Shown: in pieces, positions 34,572 through 42,825 of the stretch
Layout: the number at the start of each line of letters is the position of its first letter
Position numbering within the stretch: the stretch's first letter is position 1
Source of the DNA: Pseudomonas sp. LS1212
GTDB taxonomy: Bacteria; Pseudomonadota; Gammaproteobacteria; Pseudomonadales; Pseudomonadaceae
NCBI RefSeq assembly: GCF_024741815.1
Contig: NZ_CP102951.1
Span: 5,346,001-5,410,000, forward strand
Direction: 5' to 3'
Length of the DNA: 64,000 bases
Made by a program: the position numbers and the translations under genes
The notes under the pieces: generated by a model
Told to the model about the DNA's origin: nothing
What the model saw: the letters and a program-made list of their open reading frames with translations, nothing else
The model's database searches: none

Positions 34572-35164
34572 TGAATTTCAAGCAAATCGTGTTGGCCAGC
34601 CATAACGCCGGCAAACTCAAAGAACTCCAGGCTATGCTTGGCGAATCCGTGCATCTGCGCTCCATTGGCGAGTTCAGCAACGTGGAGCCTGAAGAAACCG
34701 GTTTGTCGTTCGTCGAGAACGCCATCCTCAAGGCCCGCAACGCCTCGCGGATTTCCGGCTTGCCGGCGCTGGCCGATGACTCGGGCCTGGCCGTGGACTT
34801 TCTCGGTGGCGCGCCGGGCATCTATTCGGCGCGTTATGCCGACGGCCAGGGCGATGCCGCCAACAACGCCAAATTGCTCGACGTCCTCAGTGGCGTGCCA
34901 GAAGATCAAAGAGGTGCACAGTTCGTCTGCGTGCTGGCGCTGGTCCGACATGCCGATGACCCACTGCCGATCCTCTGTGAAGGTCTGTGGCATGGCCGCA
35001 TCCTCACTCAGGCCAGCGGCGAACATGGCTTTGGCTACGACCCGCTGTTCTGGGTACCGGAGCGCGATTGCTCCAGCGCCGAACTGAGCCCGAGCGAGAA
35101 GAACCAACTCAGCCACCGCGCCCGCGCCGTGGCCTTGTTGCGGCAACGCCTGGGCCTGACATGA
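34568..35164 (+). CDS. rdgB: XTP/dITP diphosphatase
   Basis: House-cleaning pyrophosphatase removing dITP, XTP and ITP from nucleotide pools. 198 residues (two consecutive ATG codons, 34568 and 34571). IVLASHNAGKLKELQAML, FVENAILKARNASRISGLPALADDSGL, GAPGIYSARYA and HGFGYDPLFWVPE are the HAM1 family blocks. Overlaps the preceding and following genes by four bases each. Confidence 0.95.
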   Translation: MMNFKQIVLASHNAGKLKELQAMLGESVHLRSIGEFSNVEPEETGLSFVENAILKARNASRISGLPALADDSGLAVDFLGGAPGIYSARYADGQGDAANNAKLLDVLSGVPEDQRGAQFVCVLALVRHADDPLPILCEGLWHGRILTQASGEHGFGYDPLFWVPERDCSSAELSPSEKNQLSHRARAVALLRQRLGLT

Positions 35165-36375
35165 CCGGTCACGCGCCCGCACAGCCGCTGCACCTGGGCG
35201 AGGCTGGCTTTTCATCCGAAGCTCCTCGGGCGGGCCTCGCGCAGCTTCCGCCCCTGTCGCTGTACATCCACATCCCCTGGTGCGTGCGCAAGTGCCCCTA
35301 CTGCGACTTCAATTCCCATGCCGCCAGCCCCGTGCTGCCGGAGCAGGAATACGTCGATGCGTTGCTGGCCGACCTCGACCAGGACCTGCCGGCTGTCTAT
35401 GGCCGTGAGCTGAGTACGATCTTTTTCGGTGGCGGCACGCCCAGCCTGTTCAGCGCGCAAGCCCTTGGCCGCCTGCTGGCCGGCGTACAACAGCGAATCC
35501 CCTTCGCACCTGACATCGAAATCACCCTGGAAGCCAACCCCGGAACCTTCGAGCAGGAAAAATTCGTGGCCTATCGGCAATTGGGCATCAATCGCCTGTC
35601 GATCGGCATCCAGAGCTTCCAGGAAGCCAAGCTGACGGCCCTGGGCCGCATCCATACGGGTAACGAAGCGGTTCGCGCAGCCGACATGGCGCGCCAGGCC
35701 GGCTTCGACAACTTCAACCTGGACTTGATGCACGGTTTGCCTGATCAGTCCCTGGACGATGCCTTGGGCGACATGCGCCAGGCCATTGCGCTGGCACCGA
35801 CGCACCTGTCCTGGTACCAGCTGACGCTGGAGCCCAACACGGTGTTCTGGAACCAGCCGCCGCTGCTGCCCGAGGACGATATCCTCTGGGACATTCAGGA
35901 AGCCGGCCAGGCCCTGCTGGCCAGCCACGGCTACGCCCAATACGAAGTATCGGCCTACGCCCAGCCTGGGCGCGCAGCACGCCATAACCTCAATTACTGG
36001 AGTTTCGGTGACTTCATTGGCATCGGCGCCGGTGCCCACGGCAAGCTGAGCCATCCGGATGGCCGCATCGTACGGACCTGGAAGACCCGCCTGCCCAAGG
36101 ACTACCTGAACCCGGCCAAGGCTTTCAAGGCGGGTGAAAAACCGCTGGCCACCGAAGAATTGCCCTTCGAGTTCCTGATGAACGCCCTGCGCCTGACCGA
36201 GGGCGTCGACGCTGCGCTGTTCAGCCAGCGCACCGGCCTGAGCCTGGAAACCCTGGCCACGGCCCGCCGCGAGGCCGAACAAAAGGGGCTTTTGCAAGTC
36301 GAACCGTCACGACTGGTCGCCACCGCTCGCGGCCAATTGTTCCTCAATGACCTGCTGCAGTATTTCTTGATCTAA
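35161..36375 (+). CDS. hemW: Heme chaperone HemW (radical SAM)
   Basis: 404 residues from the ATG at 35161, which overlaps the rdgB stop (ATGA). LSLYIHIPWCVRKCPYCDF holds the CxxxCxxC cluster motif followed by Phe instead of the cysteine seen in true coproporphyrinogen dehydrogenases, which marks HemW. TIFFGGGTPSLF, EANPGTFEQEKF and RLSIGIQSFQ follow. HemW binds heme and a 4Fe-4S cluster and delivers heme to respiratory enzymes. The first 30 residues are extra, Pro/Ala-rich sequence. Confidence 0.93.
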   Translation: MTGHAPAQPLHLGEAGFSSEAPRAGLAQLPPLSLYIHIPWCVRKCPYCDFNSHAASPVLPEQEYVDALLADLDQDLPAVYGRELSTIFFGGGTPSLFSAQALGRLLAGVQQRIPFAPDIEITLEANPGTFEQEKFVAYRQLGINRLSIGIQSFQEAKLTALGRIHTGNEAVRAADMARQAGFDNFNLDLMHGLPDQSLDDALGDMRQAIALAPTHLSWYQLTLEPNTVFWNQPPLLPEDDILWDIQEAGQALLASHGYAQYEVSAYAQPGRAARHNLNYWSFGDFIGIGAGAHGKLSHPDGRIVRTWKTRLPKDYLNPAKAFKAGEKPLATEELPFEFLMNALRLTEGVDAALFSQRTGLSLETLATARREAEQKGLLQVEPSRLVATARGQLFLNDLLQYFLI

Positions 36376-36384
36376 GGACTCTGA

Positions 36385-36708
36385 ATGGATTTAGTACTCG
36401 ATCTGCTCGCAACCGTTTCGCGCTGGAGCCGCGGCAACCTCTCGGAAATCGCCCTGGCGTTGGTAGGTTGCGCGCTGGTGCTGTTCGGCGCCGATATCAA
36501 GGGTTGGCTCGAACAACGCCTGGGCGGCCTTGCCGGTGCCTTGCGCGTGCCATTCATGGCGCTGCTGTGCATGGTGGGGAGTGGTGCGGCGTTGATTTAT
36601 GCGACGCCTTGGGTGGTGAAGGGGCTGAGTCAGTTCAACAACTACAGCCTGGCGCCGGTGTTGTTGGTGGTGCTGGTGTTGATTGGGGTTGTAGCAGATC
36701 GGCGTTAA
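36385..36708 (+). CDS. DUF3392 family membrane protein
   Basis: 107 residues with three hydrophobic segments: EIALALVGCALVLFGADI, VPFMALLCMVGSGAALIYA, and SLAPVLLVVLVLIGVVADRR. A small membrane protein family of unknown function that follows hemW in pseudomonads. Nine bases from hemW, likely same transcript. Confidence 0.82.
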   Translation: MDLVLDLLATVSRWSRGNLSEIALALVGCALVLFGADIKGWLEQRLGGLAGALRVPFMALLCMVGSGAALIYATPWVVKGLSQFNNYSLAPVLLVVLVLIGVVADRR

Positions 36709-36721
36709 CCTTTAGGGCCCT

Positions 36722-36787
36722 ATCGCGGGCAAGCCCGCTCCCACAGTGGTTAGCGGTGAACCTTGTGGGAGCTGGCTTGCCAGCGAT
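36722..36787. repeat. Chimeric REP pair between convergent genes
   Basis: Left arm ATCGCGGGCAAGCCCGCTCC belongs to the CGCGGGC type; right arm GGGAGCTGGCTTGCCAGCGAT belongs to the CGCTGGC type. The two arms are inverted but only partly complementary. Between the DUF3392 gene and trmB. Confidence 0.85.
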
Positions 36788-36811
36788 CGACCGCATAGCG
36801 GTCGCAGAATC

Positions 36812-37534
36812 TCAAGCCAGCTTTTCGAACTTCAGGTCCCACACCCCATGCCCAAGCCGTTCGCCACGGCGTTCGAACTTGGTAATCGGGCGCTCGGCCG
36901 GGCGTGGCACACAGCGGCCATTTTCGGCCAAATTGCGGTAGCCCGGCGCGACATTCATCACTTCCAGCATGTATTCGGCATAGGGTTCCCAATCGGTTGC
37001 CATGTGCAGGACGCCACCGACCTTCAGCTTGCTGCGTACCAGTTCAGCGAATGCTGGCTGAACGATGCGCCGCTTGTGGTGACGGCTCTTGTGCCAAGGG
37101 TCCGGGAAGAACAGCAACACGCGATCCAGGCTGTTGTCGGCTACGCACTTGTTGAGCACCTCGATCGCGTCGCAATCGTAGACCCGCAAATTGCGCAGCC
37201 CCTGGGTCAGCACGCCATTGAGCAGCGCGCCAACGCCTGGCCGGTGCACTTCCACACCGATGAAATCCTGCTCCGGGGCTGCCGCAGCCATTTCCAGCAG
37301 CGAATGGCCCATGCCGAAGCCGATTTCGAGGGTGCGCGGTGCCGTACGGCCAAAAACCTGGTCGAAATCGACCGTGCTCTCGCTCAATGGCAGGACAAAC
37401 AGCGGTGCGCCCTGGTCCAGGCCGCGCTGCTGGCCTTCGGTCATGCGACCGGCGCGCATCACGAAACTCTTGATGCGGCGGTGCTGGCGTTCTTCGCCGT
37501 CAGCGGAAATCGGCGATTCTTGCGATTCAGTCAT
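36812..37534 (-). CDS. trmB: tRNA (guanine-46-N7)-methyltransferase
   Basis: 240 residues. LEIGFGMGHSLLEMAAA is the SAM-binding loop, DFIGVEVHRPGVGALL the acidic strand, LLFFPDPWHKSRHHKRRIVQ the TrmB signature, and GVLHMATDWEPYAEYML the end of the core. Makes m7G46 in the variable loop of many tRNAs. Nine bases behind thiG on the same strand. Confidence 0.95.
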   Translation of the reverse strand: MTESQESPISADGEERQHRRIKSFVMRAGRMTEGQQRGLDQGAPLFVLPLSESTVDFDQVFGRTAPRTLEIGFGMGHSLLEMAAAAPEQDFIGVEVHRPGVGALLNGVLTQGLRNLRVYDCDAIEVLNKCVADNSLDRVLLFFPDPWHKSRHHKRRIVQPAFAELVRSKLKVGGVLHMATDWEPYAEYMLEVMNVAPGYRNLAENGRCVPRPAERPITKFERRGERLGHGVWDLKFEKLA

Positions 37535-37543
37535 CAGGGGCTC

Positions 37544-38338
37544 TTACTTGATCAGACCATCCAGCGGCGACGATGCGCTGGCATAGAGTTTTTTCGGCAT
37601 GCGCCCGGCCAGATACGCCAGGCGGCCGGCGACGATGGCGTGCTTCATCGCCTCGGCCATCATGATCGGCTGCTGGGCATGGGCGATGGCGGAGTTCATC
37701 AGCACGGCTTCACAACCCAATTCCATGGCAATGGTGGCATCGGAGGCGGTACCGACACCGGCATCGACCAGCACCGGCACTTTGGCTTCTTCGAGGATGA
37801 TCTGCAGGTTGTACGGGTTGCAGATACCCAGGCCGGTGCCGATCAGGCCTGCCAACGGCATGACCGCGATGCAGCCGGCTTCGGCCAGCTGACGGGCGAT
37901 GATCGGGTCGTCACTGGTGTAGACCATCACGTCGAAACCGTCCTTGACCAGCACTTCGGCGGCCTTGAGGGTCTCGATCACGTTCGGGAACAGGGTCTTC
38001 TGGTCAGCCAGGACTTCCAGCTTGACCAGATTGTGACCATCGAGCAGTTCACGGGCCAGGCGGCAGGTGCGCACGGCTTCGACAGCATCATAGCAACCGG
38101 CGGTGTTTGGCAGGATGGTATAGCGATCCGGCGGCAGCACGTCGAGCAGGTTCGGCTCACCGGGGTTTTGCCCGATGTTGGTCCGGCGCACGGCAACGGT
38201 GACGATTTCGGCGCCCGAGGCTTCGATGGCCAGGCGGGTTTCTTCCATGTCACGGTACTTGCCGGTGCCTACCAGCAAACGCGACTGGAAGGTACGGCCG
38301 GCCAGCGTGAAGGGCTTGTCGCTACGAACGTTGCTCAT
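37544..38338 (-). CDS. thiG: Thiazole synthase
   Basis: 264 residues, TIM barrel. Forms the thiazole ring of thiamine from deoxyxylulose phosphate, a glycine-derived imine and sulfur carried on ThiS. FQSRLLVGTGKYRDMEETRLA, TRRTNIGQ-type segment VAVRRTNIG, LVKLEVLADQKTLFPN with the Schiff-base lysine, and VPVLVDAGVGTASDATIAMELG. Directly behind thiS. Confidence 0.96.
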   Translation of the reverse strand: MSNVRSDKPFTLAGRTFQSRLLVGTGKYRDMEETRLAIEASGAEIVTVAVRRTNIGQNPGEPNLLDVLPPDRYTILPNTAGCYDAVEAVRTCRLARELLDGHNLVKLEVLADQKTLFPNVIETLKAAEVLVKDGFDVMVYTSDDPIIARQLAEAGCIAVMPLAGLIGTGLGICNPYNLQIILEEAKVPVLVDAGVGTASDATIAMELGCEAVLMNSAIAHAQQPIMMAEAMKHAIVAGRLAYLAGRMPKKLYASASSPLDGLIK

Positions 38339-38388
38339 CGGAAATCCTCTTCAGGGTTGAAGTGCTTGCAGGTAGAACACGGTTGCCG

Positions 38389-38589
38389 TCAACCGCCGCC
38401 AATGGCGTGTACGACTTCAACCTGGTCGCCTTCGCGCAGCGCGGTGGCAGCGTGCTGGCTGCGCGGCACGATGTCCAGGTTCAGTTCGACCGCGACCCGG
38501 CGACCGGTCAGGTCAAGCCGGGTCAACAATGCCGCAACGGTCTCGCCGTCGGGCAGTTCAAAGGAGTCACCGTTCAATTGAATGCGCAT
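38389..38589 (-). CDS. thiS: Sulfur carrier protein ThiS
   Basis: 66 residues from MRIQLNGDSFELPDGETVAALL; beta-grasp fold ending in VVHAIGGG, so the C-terminal Gly-Gly that is adenylated and thiocarboxylated is present. The frame extends six codons upstream. First gene of the thiS-thiG-trmB unit. Confidence 0.94.
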   Translation of the reverse strand: MRIQLNGDSFELPDGETVAALLTRLDLTGRRVAVELNLDIVPRSQHAATALREGDQVEVVHAIGGG

Positions 38590-38689
38590 GCGGACAGCAG
38601 CCATCATTTTTAGGGGTCAGCATTCTAGCCCGATCAGCCGGTATGACCAAGGCAAAGCGGCGCCATTCGTCTCGATCTGGACTGACGGG

Positions 38690-39061
38690 TCAAGTCAATC
38701 GCCAGGCAGCCACCCCCAGGCACAGCCAACCCGCCAGAAAGGCCAACCCGCCGAAGGGGGTAATGATGCCCAGCTTGCTCACGCCCGTCAGGGTCAACAG
38801 GTAGAGACTACCGGAGAACAGCAGGATACCCACGCAGAACAGACCGCCGGCCCAAGTGACCAGGCGCCCCGGCAGCTGCGTGGCCAACAGCGCGATTGCC
38901 AGCAATGCCAGCGTGTGTACCAGCTGATAATTGACGCCGGTATGGAAGATCGCCAAATACTCACTGCTCAAACGATTCTTCAAGCCATGGGCGGCGAATG
39001 CGCCAAGCGCCACACCGGTAAAGCCGAAGAAGGCAGCCAGCATTAAAAAGCTACGAAGCAT
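38690..39061 (-). CDS. DUF423 family membrane protein
   Basis: 123 residues from MLRSFLMLAAFFGFTGVALGAF, with four hydrophobic segments. AAHGLKNRLSSEYLAIFHTGVNYQLVHTLALL and GSLYLLTLTGVSKLGIITPFGG are the family motifs (YgdD-like). Function unknown. The frame runs on to 39619 over the opposite-strand mtgA gene, so I take the ATG at 39061. Divergent from mtgA. Confidence 0.88.
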   Translation of the reverse strand: MLRSFLMLAAFFGFTGVALGAFAAHGLKNRLSSEYLAIFHTGVNYQLVHTLALLAIALLATQLPGRLVTWAGGLFCVGILLFSGSLYLLTLTGVSKLGIITPFGGLAFLAGWLCLGVAAWRLT

Positions 39062-39140
39062 GGGGCGAACTCCACTCAGAAGCGTTTGATTGCGCAGGGT
39101 CTGTATAATGGCGCGCTCAACCGGTTCGGCCAAGCCATCT

Positions 39141-39863
39141 ATGCTGCGTTCATACTTCCGCCTCTTCACGAAAGCCCTGCTCTGGTTCGCGGCTGGCAGC
39201 GCTTTGCTGGTGCTGATTTTTCGCTGGGTGCCACCTCCGGGCACGACCCTGATGGTCGAACGCAAGGTCGAATCCTGGTTCGATGGCGAGCCGATCGACC
39301 TGCAGCGCAGCTGGCGCCCCTGGGACGATATCTCCGATGAGCTCAAAATTGCCGTGATCGCTGGCGAAGACCAGAAGTTTGCCGAGCATTGGGGCTTCGA
39401 TGTGCGAGCGATCCAGGCCGCCTTCGCCCACAACGAGCTTGGCGGCAAACTTCGCGGCGCCAGCACCCTGAGCCAGCAAGTCTCGAAAAACCTGTTCCTG
39501 TGGTCCGGCCGCAGCTGGCTGCGCAAAGGCCTGGAGGCCTGGTTCACCGCCTTGATCGAAGTGCTCTGGCCAAAGCAGCGCATTCTCGAGGTGTATCTCA
39601 ACAGCGCCGAATGGGACAAGGGCGTGTTCGGCGCCGAAGCCGCCGCACAGCATCATTTCGGGGTAACTGCTGGCAGACTTTCACGCCAACAGGCAAGCCT
39701 GCTGGCGGCAGTGCTGCCCAACCCTCGGCAATGGGACGCCAGCCGTCCGAGTGCCTACATTGCCCGGCGGGCGAGCTGGATTCGACAACAGATGCGTCAG
39801 CTCGGTGGCAGCAGCTATCTGGTGCAGATGGATTCGGTGCGTAAGTCGCCCTGGGCGCAGTGA
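39141..39863 (+). CDS. mtgA: Monofunctional peptidoglycan glycosyltransferase
   Basis: GT51 enzyme polymerising lipid II into glycan strands. 240 residues from MLRSYFRLFTKALLWFAAGS, with one N-terminal membrane anchor. The catalytic Glu lies in AVIAGEDQKFAEHWGFD; LRGASTLSQQVSKNLFLW and RILEVYLNSAEWDKGVFGAEAAAQHHF are GT51 motifs. No transpeptidase domain. The in-frame ATG at 39108 is possible but less likely. A perfect REP pair follows. Confidence 0.94.
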   Translation: MLRSYFRLFTKALLWFAAGSALLVLIFRWVPPPGTTLMVERKVESWFDGEPIDLQRSWRPWDDISDELKIAVIAGEDQKFAEHWGFDVRAIQAAFAHNELGGKLRGASTLSQQVSKNLFLWSGRSWLRKGLEAWFTALIEVLWPKQRILEVYLNSAEWDKGVFGAEAAAQHHFGVTAGRLSRQQASLLAAVLPNPRQWDASRPSAYIARRASWIRQQMRQLGGSSYLVQMDSVRKSPWAQ

Positions 39864-39887
39864 ACACGGTTTTGTAGGGGCTTTGAG

Positions 39888-39967
39888 GGCCTCATCGCTG
39901 GCAAGCCAGCTCCCACAGGAGTGGACAGCGCCGACCCTGTGGGAGCTGGCTTGCCAGCGATGAGGCC
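39888..39967. repeat. Long REP pair behind mtgA
   Basis: Arms of about 31 bases, beginning GGCCTCATCGCTGGCAAGCC and ending in its exact complement at 39967. Same type as the pair at 27245 but with perfect outer extensions. The 3' end of the group II intron lies about ten bases further on. Confidence 0.9.
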
Positions 39968-39977
39968 GACACTGCAA

Positions 39978-41808
39978 ATCGGCATAGGGGACGGCCTTCA
40001 CAGGCCGCTCCCCTGCCACACCACCCGGCATGCGGGTCCGCACCGGGCGGTTCGAGAGATTGAGGTTATGAGAGGCGCACTAATCCCAGCCTGTCGAACC
40101 ACGCAATATTAAGCACGCGATTCAGCTCCAAACGACTGTTACGCCACCAGCGACAGGTGTTTCCAGCCACTTTTTGCGCCACTTGCCGGGTCGCGCCAAG
40201 CGCTCGCAGCTCCCGATAGGTCGTCGTTCCCCGCTTCCACTGCTTGAGCTGGATCGCTCGCAGCCGGTGTCGTATCCATTCGTCCAGCTCACGCCAGACG
40301 GCTGGGGTTTGCGACAAGCCGAAGTAAGTTTTCCACCCCAGAATGTAAGGTCGCAGATCATCGACGATCTGTTGCAGGCTACGACCGCATGAGCGCCGGG
40401 TGTACCAGCGTATCCGCTGCTTGAACTGCTTCTGCGCTTTGTAGGATGAAGCACGTTTGACTTCGCCTCGGGCTATCCACAACTCATAGCCTAGAAACTT
40501 GCGACCAAACGCACTCGTCACTGCACTTTTGCTCTCGTTGACACTCAAGTGCAGCTTTTCATACAGACGCCTCAGCAAAGCCATTACCCGGTGCCCCGCC
40601 TTCTGACTGCGAACATAGACATTCGCATCGTCGGCATAGCGCACGAAGCAATGACCTCGGCGTTCAAGCTCCCGATCCACTTCATCCAGCAGCACATTCG
40701 CCAGCAACGGCGACAGCGGGCCGCCTTGCGGCGCCCCGCAAAGACTGTTTTCGAGCACGCCATTAATCAGCGTTCCCGCACCCAGATACGCCCGAATCAG
40801 CCGGATAACCGCCCGATCCGAAATCCGTTTACGTAGACGATCCATCAGAATGTCGTGATCGACCCGGTCGAAGAATTTCTCCAGATCCACATCCACCACC
40901 ACTTTTCGACCCGAGGACACGTAGCACTGAGCCGCCAAGACGGCCCCCTGTGCACAACGCCCCGGACGGAAGCCGTAGCTGTGCTCACTGAAAGTGGGAT
41001 CGAGTAGCGGCTGCAAAATTTGCAGCAACGCTTGTTGGATCAGACGGTCGGTGACCGTCGGAATACCCAGCTCGCGCTGACCGCCGTCGGGCTTGGGGAT
41101 GGCCACACGTCGTACCGGACTAGGCCGATAGACACCGGACACAAGCTGTTCACGAATCACAACCCATTGGCTCAGCAGATGTTCGGCCGTCTGATCTATA
41201 TCCAGACCGTCGACCCCTGCTGCACCTTTATTGGCCTTGACCCGTTTCCACGCCCGTTTCAGGTTTTCTCTCGCAAAGGCGCGTTCCAGCAGCCCTTGCC
41301 CTGCGTAGTCGGATTCATCTTGCGGGCAATTGACCTCGTCGCTGACGGGACTTCTCACGACTTCACCGCTCGTTATCTCCATCCGCCCCGCGTTTGGCAG
41401 GCATCTGACTTCCGGTCTTTCGCATCAACATGACCTATAACGCTTTCTCTCGTTCAGCCCTTCGTCAAAAAAAAGACTACTACGGCCTCTGCTGACTTCT
41501 CGCTCCGGCTCGCGCCGTCGCCCTTTCAGGCATGAGGCGAGATCTCCCCAGGTAAGAACGCAATCCTTCACCACACAACCGCCGGATTTACGCTGCCTGA
41601 TCTTTGACCACAAGAGCTTCGCGGTTTTGTGCCCGCTCACCCTGATCGGCTTCGCCTTTTATCCGGTTCTTGTACATCGGCTCATGGCTTCGATTCACGC
41701 TTCCTCCCCACACTCGGTCACCCTCATGCAGTTGCGCTTCACTTCGTTCGCTGTGGTCAGCTCACGGCGGGACTTTCACCCACAAGATTGCGCCCATGCT
41801 GGGCGCAC
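39978..41808 (-). mobile_element. Group II intron, bacterial class C type
   Basis: On the minus strand the element starts GTGCGCCCAGCATGGGCG at 41808, matching the GUGYG 5' consensus. An RNA part of about 430 bases precedes the maturase frame. Behind that frame comes a domain V-like hairpin, GAACCGCCCGGTGCGGACC with loop and complement (about 40013-40052), a domain VI-like stem GGGGAGCGGCC...GGCCGTCCCC, and an end near GCCGAT at 39978. The 5' exon is the rpoH terminator followed by TTGT, the known target of class C introns. The 3' boundary is my estimate within a few bases. Self-splicing, retromobile by target-primed reverse transcription. Confidence 0.85.
40066..41382 (-). CDS. ltrA: Group II intron reverse transcriptase / maturase
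   Basis: 438 residues encoded in intron domain IV. RT domain: RAWKRVKANKGAAGVDGLDI, RRVAIPKPDGGQRELGIPTV, HSYGFRPGRCAQGAV, DVDLEKFFDRVDHD, GAPQGGPLSPLLANVLLDEVD, and catalytic FVRYADDANVYV. The C-terminal maturase domain includes LRPYILGWKTYFGL. It ends without a DNA-binding HNH endonuclease domain, the usual state for class C. The frame is complete with no stop or shift, so the intron may still be active. Confidence 0.94.
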   Translation of the reverse strand: MEITSGEVVRSPVSDEVNCPQDESDYAGQGLLERAFARENLKRAWKRVKANKGAAGVDGLDIDQTAEHLLSQWVVIREQLVSGVYRPSPVRRVAIPKPDGGQRELGIPTVTDRLIQQALLQILQPLLDPTFSEHSYGFRPGRCAQGAVLAAQCYVSSGRKVVVDVDLEKFFDRVDHDILMDRLRKRISDRAVIRLIRAYLGAGTLINGVLENSLCGAPQGGPLSPLLANVLLDEVDRELERRGHCFVRYADDANVYVRSQKAGHRVMALLRRLYEKLHLSVNESKSAVTSAFGRKFLGYELWIARGEVKRASSYKAQKQFKQRIRWYTRRSCGRSLQQIVDDLRPYILGWKTYFGLSQTPAVWRELDEWIRHRLRAIQLKQWKRGTTTYRELRALGATRQVAQKVAGNTCRWWRNSRLELNRVLNIAWFDRLGLVRLS

Positions 41809-41810
41809 AC

Positions 41811-41838
41811 AAAAAAGCCCCGATCAAATCGGGGCTTT
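41811..41838 (-). terminator. Intrinsic terminator of rpoH and insertion site of the intron
   Basis: AAAGCCCCGAT and ATCGGGGCTTT form an 11-pair stem (41814-41838) with a three-base loop; on the minus strand it is followed by T residues and TTGT, then directly by the intron 5' end at 41808. Confidence 0.9.
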
Positions 41839-41857
41839 TATTATAAGAACATCAAAC

Positions 41858-42712
41858 TCAAGCAGCTATCGAAACCTTGAGTTTGTTCATCGCGTTCTTC
41901 TCCAGCTGGCGAATACGCTCTGCCGACACGTTGTACTTCTGCGCCAGGTCATGCAGCGTGGCCTTCTCTTCTGCCAGCCAGCGCTGATAGAGGATATCGC
42001 GGCTACGCTCGTCCAGCACTTCCAGCGCTTCATGCAGGTTGCTGGTGGAGTTGTCGCTCCAGTCCGCATCCTCCAGTTGACGCGCCGGATCGTAACGGTG
42101 GTCTTCGAGGTAGTTGACCGGCGACTGGAAGGCGCTGTCGTCATCGGCTTCGGCCGCAGGGTCGAAGGCCATGTCCTGACCGGTCAGGCGGCTTTCCATT
42201 TCGCGGACTTCACGCGGCTCCACACCCAGGCTTTCGGCCACGCGATGGACTTCTTCGTTGTTCAGCCAGGCCAGACGCTTCTTCTGGCTGCGCAGGTTGA
42301 AGAACAACTTGCGCTGGGCCTTGGTCGTGGCGACCTTGACGATGCGCCAGTTGCGCAGGATGAATTCGTGGATTTCCGCCTTGATCCAGTGCACGGCGAA
42401 TGATACCAGGCGCACACCCATTTCCGGGTTGAAGCGCTTCACGGCCTTCATCAGGCCGACGTTACCTTCCTGGATCAGGTCAGCCTGAGCCAGCCCATAG
42501 CCGGAATAGCTACGGGCGATATGTACAACGAAACGCAGGTGGGCGAGCACCATCTGCCGAGCCGCCCCAAGATCCTGCTCATAGTAGAGACTCTCGGCCA
42601 GTTCACGCTCCTGCTCCGGAGTCAGCAACGGGATGCTGTTCACCGTGTGCACATAGGCCTCCAGGTTCGCACCCGGGACCAGAGCATATGCAGGTTGCAA
42701 AGAAGTGGTCAT
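41858..42712 (-). CDS. rpoH: RNA polymerase heat-shock sigma factor RpoH (sigma-32)
   Basis: 284 residues from MTTSLQPAYALVPGANLEAYV. Region 2: HLRFVVHIARSYSGYGLAQADLIQEGNVGLMKAVKRF and VHWIKAEIHEFILRNWRIVK; the RpoH box region TTKAQRKLFFNLRSQKKRL; region 4 LDERSRDILYQRWL and HDLAQKYNVSAERIRQLEKNAMNKLK. Directs transcription of chaperone and protease genes after heat shock. Upstream lies a candidate AlgU promoter, and further up ftsX. The mRNA ends at the terminator that hosts the group II intron. Confidence 0.96.
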   Translation of the reverse strand: MTTSLQPAYALVPGANLEAYVHTVNSIPLLTPEQERELAESLYYEQDLGAARQMVLAHLRFVVHIARSYSGYGLAQADLIQEGNVGLMKAVKRFNPEMGVRLVSFAVHWIKAEIHEFILRNWRIVKVATTKAQRKLFFNLRSQKKRLAWLNNEEVHRVAESLGVEPREVREMESRLTGQDMAFDPAAEADDDSAFQSPVNYLEDHRYDPARQLEDADWSDNSTSNLHEALEVLDERSRDILYQRWLAEEKATLHDLAQKYNVSAERIRQLEKNAMNKLKVSIAA

Positions 42713-42760
42713 ACGAAAAAACCTCCGACTCACCAAACTCGTGCATTTCAGCACTGCGAA

Positions 42761-42787
42761 ATTGACCGGAAACCGGAAAACAAGTTC
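42761..42787 (-). promoter_or_regulatory. Candidate AlgU (sigma-E type) promoter of rpoH
   Basis: On the minus strand GAACTT (42787-42782) is followed after exactly 16 bases by TCAAT (42765-42761). This fits the GAACTT-N16/17-TCnnA pattern of extracytoplasmic sigma AlgU. rpoH of P. aeruginosa is known to have an AlgU-dependent promoter, so envelope stress would feed into heat-shock control. The box lies about 50 bases before the start codon. Confidence 0.65.
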
Positions 42788-42825
42788 CCTAAAACGCTGA
42801 AAAGGTCAATACAAGCAAAAAGACA

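Noticed and set aside
36746..38581. 611-codon plus-strand frame across trmB and thiG
   Set aside because: Antisense to two genes with clear family signatures; no ribosome-binding site and no recognisable domains.
41809..41810. Alternative intron 5' end GTGTG at 41810
   Set aside because: It fits GUGYG too, but would leave only TTTT-type sequence as 5' exon; starting at 41808 leaves TTGT, the usual class C target.
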